This document shows, in pieces, positions 45,691 to 55,447 of a DNA stretch of 64,000 nucleotides. The translations under genes were made by a program, and so were the position numbers. The notes beneath the pieces are model-generated. The model ran no database searches and was not told the origin of the DNA. It saw only the letters and a list, made by a program, of their open reading frames with translations. Position 1 is the first letter of the stretch; the number at the start of each line of letters is the position of its first letter. This DNA is from Patella vulgata (lineage: Eukaryota > Mollusca > Gastropoda > Patellidae): positions 59,913,459-59,977,458 of the forward strand of contig NC_065879.2 in the NCBI RefSeq assembly GCF_932274485.2, read 5' to 3'.

Positions 45691-47140
45691 AGATTATGAT
45701 TATACATTTAATTTTATTAGCTTTCCAAGTAGATCTCATCATTCTTCTCACAAAACTTTTTACAGATTCAAAATCGGATGAAAACTTTTTTTTTTATTGA
45801 GGCTCAAAGTTGCGATTTTTGACTTTTCGCGGAAGAAAGGTTTTTCAACACATTTTTGGTGTTTTTTGTGATGCCATATTTCATTTCATATCAAACCTAT
45901 TAAAAATGAAGATGTAAATTCATGAAATACAACTTTAAGGCTAATTATGCTTCAATTTTCACATTTTTGTAATAATTACACCGATTTCCACAGTAACTGC
46001 AAAATACATAGGTTTTCTCAAAAATTCCATTTTGTCAGAGCGATTTTGGTCAATTTTTTCATCAAAAATGGTCTTGTGCATGTTATATCTGAAATTTTGA
46101 ACCTGGTTGTTATGCATTTTAAAATCAGTAGCTATCAAGTATGATTAACGAAAAAAAAAAAGAGTAAAAATATATATATGCCTTCTCTCAAGAGCTGAAT
46201 ATATGTTCATTTTTGAACAATTTTCCGCAGCACACAATTGCCTATTTTTGGGGCGTTTTTGGGACATTAATAAAATAAGAAGGAATGGAGATACACATGT
46301 GAAATTATGGGAATATGTCAAAAAGTTTTTGAATTTTTAAAATCACTTATTTCCAATCCGCCATATATTATCAATTTTGGTTGTCATAGCAACCAAAATG
46401 GAAAAAATGCAATTTTTGACCATTTTCAACGCTACTTACCATAACCCAAAAGGTCATCACCACATTTTAAAGTAAGCAGTTTAAAATATTTGAAACCCAT
46501 GTAATATTAAATGATATGGATTGTGTAAGTTTGAGAAAAATATGAAGGAGTTTGGGCTGTTACCATAGCAACCACATTTATTTTTTTCCGAAAAGCATTA
46601 TTTTCCAATAATCATGACATCAATATTGATAATTGTATTATTTTAAAAACAGAAGCTATTGGACAAGATTTTAAAAAATAAATAAAATGAAAATATTTAT
46701 ATGTCTTCTACCAAGAGCTGGAAAGGGGTTTCCTTTTGAAGAACATTCTGCAGTAGCTAGTTGTCCATTTTGGCCATTATTAAGACATAAATAAAATATA
46801 AAAGGAATTAAGATCTTGAAGAGAAATTTTGTTTAAAAGTAAATATGTTTGTGAATTTTTAAAATTACTTATCTTTACTCTTGTATATTACTTAATATTT
46901 GGTTTTTATAGCAATCAAAACGAAAACAAACACCCCAAAAAAGGCAATGTTATTCCATTTTCAATGATGTTTACCATGACAAACCAATTGATCGCCACAT
47001 TTTAAGTACAGTAGCAGAAAGCTTTTTAGCATATATTTATAGCCCATGTAATACAAAATATTAAGAATTATATAATTTTAGTGAATTATTAAGGATTTTG
47101 GATGGTTGTCATAGCAACCACATAATTTTAAAAAACGGAC
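45691..47140. repeat. Tandem array of about 0.52-kb diverged units
   Basis: The phrase CTTCT(C/A)(T/C)CAAGAGCTG recurs at about 46181 and 46703, and the following 430 bp align with gaps. A partial third unit precedes them. Each unit carries near-palindromic GTTGTCATAGCAACC or GTTACCATAGCAACC motifs (46379, 46560, 47106). No coding sequence. Confidence 0.6.
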
Positions 47141-48370
47141 AACTCTTGTTGCATTATCATTGTTCTCAGCATTCCTTGCTTACATTATTGTTAGAATTCT
47201 GCTTTTACATATTATTTTCTACTCAGAAGATAACATTGACCAATAAAAAATTATTCTCTAAAGACTAAAAGTAGGTTACTCAGTTACTGATAGGCTATGG
47301 TAGGCCTAGTCATGTTTATAAAGGCCTAGGCCTAAAAGCTACAATTTAACTCAAAGAATTGTTATGTTTTTACTTCACTTTTGAATATTTATGTTATTCC
47401 TTCAAATTGGTATGTAGCCCATTGAGCAGCTTCCTTTTTTGTATATTTTAATCAATGTAAACAAATATCGAATCAAGGCCCAATTAAGGCCTTAGGTTTG
47501 TCGGTTCATTCAATTGTTTAACTGGCCAACAAATATGTGATACTCGAGGTGTTAAATATAGTTTCCTAAAAAAAAGAATTAAAATTATAATAATTAGTAT
47601 GACAACTGTTATATAATGCTAAATTATTTAGTAAAAACTAAAACTTTTTGCGAAAATTGGGTATCCGTATCAATACTGAGTGATGATAGTAATTAGTATA
47701 TTATTGACATGACTGACCTAATTCATAATCTATGTCGGTTCCATCATCTCAAACGAAATGTTGCAAATCGCCAACGGTAAATCCAGAAATTGAGCCATTT
47801 TTCAAATTATTTCAGCTAGTTGGTCCAACTTTATATATTTGGGTATAATATCCGTTTAAGTGGATAGAAATCGATGTACTAATTATCAGTAGTACCAATA
47901 CTATCTTCCTCACGCCTGCTGTCAGTACCAAGACCCGTGTGGATGTTTTCCGTTCACAGAAATGCTTTAAAATTGGGCTTGAATAATTCAGTGAACAGCG
48001 AATTTATGGTTTCAGAGCATTGAAACATTCGTCAATTTTACGGAATTGTTCAATTCTTGAAAAATGTTTGGTGTTAAAAGTAAAGACGTGTGGTCGCCGA
48101 TAGGAAATTTCCATTCGATTTTATATTTATATCCTGTCACATGGTTATAAAAGCGCGCGAATATGACTCACTTGATGTAAACACAGTCAACCCAGCAAAG
48201 CCATAAGGCGTGAAAAAAATGGAATTAACTATCCTTATTTATTTTCAGGCAAGTCCTTTATTCATATAACATAACGCTTACTTCATAAATAAACATCGGA
48301 GTTGCCTTTCGACGTAATTTACCGCGAACATGAGTCTGAAGAACATGGAAAACATTTTAGTTTTGGTGTT
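47141..48370. other. No gene seen
   Basis: AT-rich. TTATAAAAGCGCGC near 48143 looks TATA-like, but no convincing transcript start or open frame follows. Confidence 0.35.
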
Positions 48371-48790
48371 GAAATGACGTCATAACAAGGCTAAACTACG
48401 CGATTTATTTTTGACAAAATTTCTCATTGTATACCATTTTCAATTGCTTGGCGGGCGCACTTGCCATGCTCCGATTTTGTTGATTTTAATAGCATCAAAA
48501 CGACAATAAAACGAACTTTCAATCGGTCGGGGGTGCTATATTGACAAATCGCCTAAAAAAAAGATTGCGTGAATTGAAGCGTTCAACTTGCAAAAAATGC
48601 ATGGTATTTCGAAATGCCAACAAAGCACCCCCAACCAATTGAAAGATCGTTCATTTATCTTTCTAATGATATTAGAATGAAAAAATAATATTAATAATAA
48701 GTGCGCCCGCCGAGCACTTGAAGTGGGGTACCCTCGTTTAAAAACGTGACAAAATTTTTCAGCGTAACGTCAAAACACGGGAAATTAACG
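48371..48790. repeat. Large imperfect inverted repeat (fold-back)
   Basis: Positions 48441-48550 (CTTGGCGGGCGCACTT, CAATCGGTCGGGGGTGCT) pair with the reverse complement of 48606-48724 (GCACCCCCAACCAATTG, AAGTGCGCCCGCCGAG). Weaker pairing extends outwards to about 48371 and 48790 (GACAAAATTT, TGACGT). No open frame. A diverged fold-back transposon is likely. Confidence 0.6.
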
Positions 48791-48989
48791 TTTTTCAACT
48801 TACGTTTATGAAATTAATAAAATGAACACATATATAAAAATTATATCAAGCAAAAGAACAGGATATCGGCTTCCAAAATATTTTAATATTATTACAAAAT
48901 ATTAAATAGCCACCGTATGACGTTAAGTTGAAAAAAGGTTACAAATCGGGAAAAAATGACTTTCTTCCAACGCGGGCAATGGAGCTGTG

Positions 48990-50904
48990 ACACCTATTCT
49001 AAGATTATATAACTATTGCTATTATAACTTATTATGTCTTGAAGATAATAACGTCCTGTTTTGTGAATAAGCTTATGTAGTAAGCACAATCGTCTTATCC
49101 TTTTGCGATCATGTAATTTAGTCCATGCAGTTTCAAAATAAAGCGATTCACGAGATGCATAAATAGTGCAGCCAGTTACCGTGCGGGCAGCTTTAAGCTG
49201 CAATTTTTCAAGTTTTTCTGAGTTATAATTTGAACAGTTATCCCATACTTCGCAGGCATACTCAAGTATTGGTAAGATATAACATTTATATAATTTATTT
49301 AAATTGGATTGTGTAAGTTGAAATTTAACTCTACGTAAATGGTTAAGTTTAAAAGACGCTTTTTTTTATTATAGATTCAATATGATAGTTCCATTTAAGG
49401 TCATCTTGGATATACACACCTAGATGTTTATGAAAAGAAACCGTATGTAAATACGTGCTTTGAAATTTAATATTTAATGGAAACATAATATTTTTGTTAG
49501 TGAAAATCATTAATTCAGTTTTTTCAGGATTAAAAGATATTAGCCAATTATTTGCCCAGACACACAACTGGTTTAAATCATAATTCAATTCAGCTTCAAC
49601 ATTTGATAAATCTGTTGATGAAGAACATAGCGTTGTGTTGTCAGCAAATAATCTCGTTAAACCTTTAAAGGTCACCGGAAAAGCATCAATTTTTTTTTAA
49701 ATAATGCAAGTAATTATGTCAACATATCCTTTCCATAAGTATAACCCGAGCCCGAACGTCAATATTACCTGCAACAGGTAAATTTCAACATTAGTAATTT
49801 CCGCCGTTCTCCGTCGGTAGTCGGAACTTTCCGTCAATAAGCAATCCGTGACGTCATTTTAGTCCTTCTGCACATAGAAATATAGACTAGAATATGAGCA
49901 GAAGGACTAAAATGACGTCACATTTACGGAAAGTTACGACTACCCACGGAGAATGGCGGAAATTTCTAATGTTGAAATTTACCTGTTGCAGGTAATATTG
50001 ACATTCGGGTTCTTGTTATACTTATGGAAAGGATATGTTGACATAATTACTTGCATTATTTAAAAAAATTATGAACCTTTTCCGGTGACCTTTAAGTTGA
50101 TCAGATACATCATTTATATAAATAAAAAAAAAGCAGAGGACCAAGAATTGAACCTTGCGGAACGCCAGAATTTGTAGACATAGTATCAGATAAACAATTT
50201 TCTAACATAAGAACTTGATTTCTGTTATTTAATAACTAGAAATTACTACAGGTCTGTCATCTCGGATTCCATAACTATTCAATTTATGCACTAATCCTTT
50301 GAGAAACTTTATCGAACGCTTTGGAAATGTCGCAGAATACTAAGCCTGTGTATTCTTTTTTATCTAATGAATTGCAAATATATTGATATATTTCAATAAG
50401 CTGGTGTACCGTAGATATGCCTGGTAGAAAACCCGATTGGTACTTGTTAAAAAGTTCATTTTTTGAGAAATAACTAAAAAGATTCTGATAAATTAATCGT
50501 TCAAAAACTTTTGATTTACTATTTAACAGGGAAATGGGTCTATAATTTTTTGGATCCAACCTATCACCTTTTTTATACAAAGGAATAACATTGGCTTGTT
50601 TCCATTTACTCGGAAATATATTCTGTTTTATAATAAATTTGAAAAGTAAATAGAGAGGATTACAGATACTATGTTTTACAGATTTTAATACTTTATTATT
50701 AACTGGCCCGGGTCCGCTGGCTTTCGATTCGTTTATTGAATTTAATACATTTTTGACATCCGTTAAAGTAAAAGATTAAGTGGGGCATATTGTTGTACAG
50801 CGTGTTGGGAATTCGTGTAACACTTTCATATCTTGTATTGTCGAAATAGATGTGAAATATTGGTTCAAAATAAGAACCATGAGAATTATTCAAGGGGGGA
50901 TTAG
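48990..50904 (-). pseudogene. LINE reverse transcriptase region, broken and split by a MITE
   Basis: Reading on the minus strand from 50900: a linker (NSHGSYFEP), RT motifs NYRPISLL, FLPGISTVHQLIEIY and FCDISKAFDKV, then GVPQGSILGPLLF. After the MITE at 49669-50091 come LTRLFADNTTLCSSS (YADD-box region, here FADN) and WLISFNPEKTELMIF, HKHLGVYIQDDLKW, then TVTGCTIYASRESLYFETAW. Frames change several times and the catalytic YADD box is altered, so the copy is dead. Motif order fits CR1/L2/jockey-type LINEs; the clade is not resolved. The 3' end is cut near 48990. Confidence 0.85.
49669..50091. mobile_element. Palindromic TTAA-flanked MITE, 423 bp
   Basis: Nearly the whole element is an inverted repeat with arms of about 195 bp and a short AT-rich centre near 49880. 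Its ends are AGGTCACCGGAAAAG on both sides, with TTAA at 49665-49668 and 50092-50095. On removing it with one TTAA, the LINE frame GATCAACTTAAAGGTTTAAC is restored (protein SDQLKGLTRLF), so the insertion is exact. Confidence 0.9.
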
Positions 50905-51887
50905 ATAACAAGTTACAATCATTAATTAATTTATATGATTTAAAAAACGTAATAACTAAGCCCACTAGATTATCTAAAACAAAATCTACATTAATAGATC
51001 CTATTATTATCCCATCGTTTATGACTTACGCTATTGCCGATACTTTAGATGTTCCTAGTTTTGTATCTGATCATAGAGCAACATTTATCTATTTAAATCA
51101 TGGTATACCTTTTAAAAGATCTTTTAAAAGGGAACTTTTTCTTTACAAAAGAGCAAATTTTACCGCCCTAAATAATGAAATAAACAGTTTTAATTGGCAT
51201 GAAATTATTAACGACTCGTACCAAATTGATAATATTATTGATAAATTTGATGAGAAAATTGAACAATTAATATCTCTATATATTCCTACTAAAACAATTA
51301 CTGTTCATCCTAATGATAAACCTTGGTTTAACAACCAAATAAGACGTCAAATTCGACAACGTGATATATTAAGAAAGAAAGCCTTAAAAACCAAAAGTGA
51401 ATCGCATATTGCTCTTTTTAAAAAAGCAAGGAATAAAGTGAATAATATGAAACAATATGCCAAAAATCAGTATAATGAATCCGTTAATAATAGAATAAAA
51501 AATATGTCCAATCTTTCCCAAAGAGTAATGGAAAGCGATGAAAAATTTCATCCCCACTTCACAAAAAACATTAATTCCCCCCTTGAATAATTCTCATGGT
51601 TCTTATGTAAACGAATCTAAATCAAAAGCCAATATTTTGAACCAATATTTCACATCTATTTCGACAATACAAGATATGAAAGTGTTACCCGAATTCCCAA
51701 CACGCTGTACAACAATATGCCCCACTTATTCTTTTACTTTAACAGATGTCAAAAATGTATTAAATTCAATAAACGAATCGAAAACCAGCGGACCAGGGCC
51801 AGTTAATAATAAAGTATTAAAATCTGTAAAACATAGTATCTGTAATCCTCTCTATTTACTTTTCAAAGTTATTATAAAACAGAATTG
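50905..51887 (+). pseudogene. LINE segment in inverted orientation: endonuclease end, linker and RT start
   Basis: The + strand frame reads KPTRLSKTKSTLIDPIIIP, then LDVPSFVSDHRATFIYL, the C-terminal SDH motif of an AP-type endonuclease. A basic linker follows (DKPWFNNQIRRQIRQRD). After a frame change it reads NSHGSYVNESKSKANILNQY and SGPGPVNNKVLKSVKHSI, just before the RT domain. The last 300 bp repeat, inverted, the sequence at 50628-50904. This head-to-head layout is what twin priming of a LINE produces. Confidence 0.8.
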
Positions 51888-52975
51888 AACGTAATTATTG
51901 TTTTATGCCGTCTAAACACCTACCTTGATTAACTACTTAATCTGTCTTGATTGGCTGACTTAATTCTTTGTCGGACAATTCATCAATTCAATCCTGAACA
52001 GAAGTCATTACTTCTCCTTTGTCGGACTATATATCAATCCAATAAACTTAATCTACGTGATTAACCCGTGATTTCTCCATTGTCTCACATTTTAATCTCC
52101 TTGATGTCGTCCGTAGACATTAGTCATATATGTCACATATCCTAATAGTATATAACACCCCAAATCAATATACATTGTGTTGGACATTAAATCTTTAATA
52201 AACAACAACATATACATTGTGTCCGATAACTTGTCTGTGATATTTCTTCAGTGGAAGCCGAAGTTAAATAAAGCTATTTCACACACACGCAAAATGAAAG
52301 TAGAAATCTCGCGAGACACGTGGAATTAAGAGGTGTAAACGTGCCGAATCTAATACGTCTGATGTCTGGAGGAAAGATTCTATTTTGATGGCATATTATC
52401 GGATTTATGATCATATTTTGAATGGGGTTTATGTTTTTAAATAAATAAATAAACACACTAAGAAATGTTGACAAAGATTTCAATTGGAATAACGTAAGTA
52501 ATTACGGTAATTGTTTTAGACGATAGCGCATGCTTAGAGTCGAATGGGATTATTTAGCAATTGGTGTCACTGTATTAGAGCGACGTTGTATTAGAGCGAC
52601 GTTTACTACGGTTTTCAGTTAAATAAATTCCGGGATGTCATTTTTTTTACCTTCCGTATATAAATCGAAACGGAGTATGAGATGAATGCCGGACTTTGCT
52701 GAAAAATGTATCGACTTATGACCCGAAAAATATGGTAATCTGGGGGGAATTTGAAACCAGTACGGAGGGACAATAGTCAGCACACTTTCATTCTATTGTA
52801 TTACGATGTCATGTAATTTTGTAGGAATAATATTGACATAAATTTGAATACCATACAGGAATTAAACTGTGGTTTGAAAACCCCTGCTTAAATAACGATA
52901 AGAGTTATGTCCCTTTATTTTCGGGAATAAAATGTCCGACAACTAAAATTTTGAAATCCCATCACGGAGCCATAC
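51888..52975. mobile_element. Repeat family D, copy 1 (left end lost)
   Basis: About 1.0 kb is clearly alignable with 60003-61085. Shared landmarks are CATATCCTAATAGTATATAA, GGAAGCCGAAGTTAAATAAA, GATTCTATTTTGATGGCATA and GCTGAAAAATGTATCGACTT. It ends TTTTGAAATCCCATCAC, the inverted match of the left terminus of copy 2 (GTGATGGGATTTC). It is therefore probably a non-autonomous DNA transposon. No open frame of note. Confidence 0.65.
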
Positions 52976-53002
52976 TATATTTTGTAATACAGTTCTAATC
53001 TG

Positions 53003-53117
53003 CTAAATACCCCTACGCGCAAGCGAATTATTGAAATAAAATTGAACCATATGATTGTCCCGAAATGACCTAGTTTGTGTCCAGTGGATGTTAAACCCCA
53101 TTTTTCTCTCTCTCTAA
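53003..53117 (+). mobile_element. SINE family S2, 3' half
   Basis: CCCCTACGCGCAAGCGAATT, TGAAATAAAATTGAACCATA and GGATGTTAAACCCCATTT with a CT tail match the 3' half of copy a at 27845-27960. The tRNA-like head is absent. Confidence 0.85.
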
Positions 53118-53118
53118 T

Positions 53119-53745
53119 CAGGTGTCCATCTGTCCATCCACAATTTGTTTTTGGACACTCTACAAGTCACAATAATTCTTATCAGATTTTGACAAAACTT
53201 GAAATATAGGTTTATCTCCAAAAGATCTTGGTTCCTTTCGATATTGGCATGTATTGGATTGAAACTTTATGGAATGTGGCCCCAAAATTCTCGGTTCCTT
53301 TCGATATACGCGCACATCGGACCACAACTTCATGGATTATGTCCCCTGATTTTTCGTAAAAATGCATTTGTAGCCAGTGGTCCCTCTAGAGGTCATGATT
53401 TTTATCTGATTTAAAAAAATGTTCAAATATTTCACTGTTACTAGTGTTACACCCTAATGACAGTTGTTTGAATTTTGTGAAAATCGGCCGAAACTATTGG
53501 ACAAAATGACCACTCCTTGTACGCAAATAAGGTTAAAGTATGTAATATCAAATCGAAGTTGTGAAATCTCTAGAGGTCACAATTTTGATGAAACTTAAAA
53601 TATGTTTATATCCCAAAGATCTTGGTTCCTTTTGGTATTTGCGCATATCGGACCGTAACTTCCTGGATTATGGCCCCTGATTTGATGAAAAAATCACTTT
53701 TTATACACCCACATGGAAATGTGGATGTATATTGCCGTCACCCAA
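53119..53745 (+). mobile_element. Family A fragment A6 plus a solitary 5' hairpin
   Basis: 53119-53697 holds leader and core motifs of family A (GTCCATCTGTCCATCC, GACAAAATGACCACTCC, ATTATGGCCCCTGATT). At 53698-53745 a fresh 5' end begins (TATACACCCACATGGAAATG, GTGGATGTATATTGCCGTCA) and then stops in unique sequence. Confidence 0.65.
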
Positions 53746-54861
53746 GGCAAGAGAAAATGTCAAATCATTTGTTGTAAAATGCGAAACCCAAAAAGCGATC
53801 TCAAACATCATAAATTCCTGATGCACATAATTAACTAACGACCGTTACTGCTGTTGTGGGAAAATATTTGAAAATAATAGTTTGTGTTATGTTTAAATTT
53901 GGCATCTAATATCAAAAACTTCAATTAACCAAACAATGAGTCCCATTTCTGGCTATTCAAAAATATAACACTTTTTATATATATAAAAAAAAACATATTA
54001 CCGTAGTTTTAAAATTCATACATTTTAAAAACGATGACACAAATTCTGTCATTTCTGACATTTTAAATAGTCACAGATCTTTCAAAATAGATTTAAGCTA
54101 CATATCAATACTATAAAATTGAAGAGATCAGAATGATACAAGTAGTTCCTGTGGGATATAGATTTAAGCTATATATCAAATTATCAATACTATAAAATTG
54201 AAGAGATCAGAATGATACAACAAGTAGTTTCTGTGGGATATAAGCAAAGTAGGATAATAATGGGAACAAAAGTAATGGTGAAATGTGTGGACATCCACAA
54301 AGTATGCCAAAACAACATTAATTTAAGCCTGTTTATGGTCTCAAGAGTAATTTTTAGGTGAATCTTGCTGTCATATGAATGTTGTCAGTTACGATGATGT
54401 CATGACATGCCAAGTCTCCCATCATATTGACAGGTGTTAATTTTATTTCTGATATAGCTACTCTGGTAAAACATCCAGTATAAACTGATAATGAGCCTTC
54501 ATTTTCTTTTCAAAACAAACTACTTGGGAAACATTATGTTCTGTTGGTACATGCAATTATTTCTTATTTTACAGATCATTATCATCTTCATCATTATCAG
54601 CCATCACTGCTTGTCTTTGTTACATAAATTGTTTGTTAATGTGTATACTATTACTATGTGATTTTTTTGTGTTTCTTTTTGATTTTTTTTGGTATAGATT
54701 TCAAAAACTACATAAGAAAAACATTTATCAAAGTATTTTGACAAGAATCAATATTAACTAGTTTATAAAGATTTCTTCTGCTTTCTAAAACCTGTGTTTT
54801 TTTTTAAATTTTGTAATGTTTTATATTTTTGTTTGATTTTTTTTTTTTTTTTTTTTTTCAG
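53746..54861. other. Unique DNA ahead of an exon; 85-bp tandem duplication
   Basis: No open frame. ACTATAAAATTGAAGAGATC with GTGGGATATA occurs twice within about 54080-54245, a local duplication of 80-90 bp. The stretch ends with a run of more than 20 T before the acceptor at 54861, in keeping with an intron. Confidence 0.5.
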
Positions 54862-55069
54862 TTTCGTCCCCAACAGCACCGCATCCCCCACCCTCACCAT
54901 ATTCTAGCTTTAATTATCAGAATCGTAAATTTTCTGCCCCAGTTTTAGGGCTTAAAAATTTTCCAGAGAGTATTGAAGAAGAAAACAGAATTTCACGGAG
55001 TTCAGAGGTGGAAAACATTCCGGAGTTTGTAATAGAAGAAGAACATAATGCAGTTACTAACAGAAACAG
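54862..55069 (+). CDS. Short internal host exon, proline-rich then acidic
   Basis: A long T-run and CAG precede 54862. The frame entering at phase 1 is open for 68 codons: SSPTAPHPPPSPYSSFNY, then KFSAPVLGLKNFPESIEEEN and EFVIEEEHNAVTNRN. It closes at AACAG followed by GTAAAA (donor after 55069, phase 2). The composition resembles the large exon at 13980-17511 (disordered, proline- and acid-rich), but it lies downstream of that exon's stop and I cannot join them. The end of the exon is duplicated just past the donor (about 55076-55115). Family not recognised. It could be a chance frame, but the splice signals make a real exon likelier. Confidence 0.55.
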
Positions 55070-55447
55070 GTAAAATTTTGTAATAGAAGAACATAATGCA
55101 ATTACTAACGGATATAAGTTAGATTTGTCTAATATGTAAGCAGGCTTGTAGTCCGCTTGCTGGCTGTGGAGGGGCAGTAAGGTTCTCTCACCCCGGATGA
55201 AAATTGGACAGCCGGAAACACATTTTCCAGCCCAGAAAATCATTTTTTAGCGAACTAAGAACAATTAACATAGTGACTAGACAGGGTCAGATAGATATCA
55301 GAACATAACCAAAAGCCTGTCTGTCTGTCAAACTTTTTGGGGCACAATAACTCCTTCTAATTTAGCTAGAATGTTCAAACATTGTGTAGGTGTTTATTAG
55401 GTCAATGCCTTGATGGAGTTCGAAGATGAGCATTTTCTGCTTAGGGT

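Noticed and set aside
51888-52975. Repeat D considered as a solo LTR because of TATATAA and AATAAA motifs
   Set aside because: The ends form inverted GTGATGGGATTTC repeats when both copies are compared, which fits a DNA transposon; no TG..CA ends or primer-binding site were seen.
54862-55069. Joining the small exon directly to the large exon
   Set aside because: The small exon lies downstream of the large exon's stop, and splicing from the 17394 donor (phase 0) would not match its phase-1 entry, so no direct join is supported.
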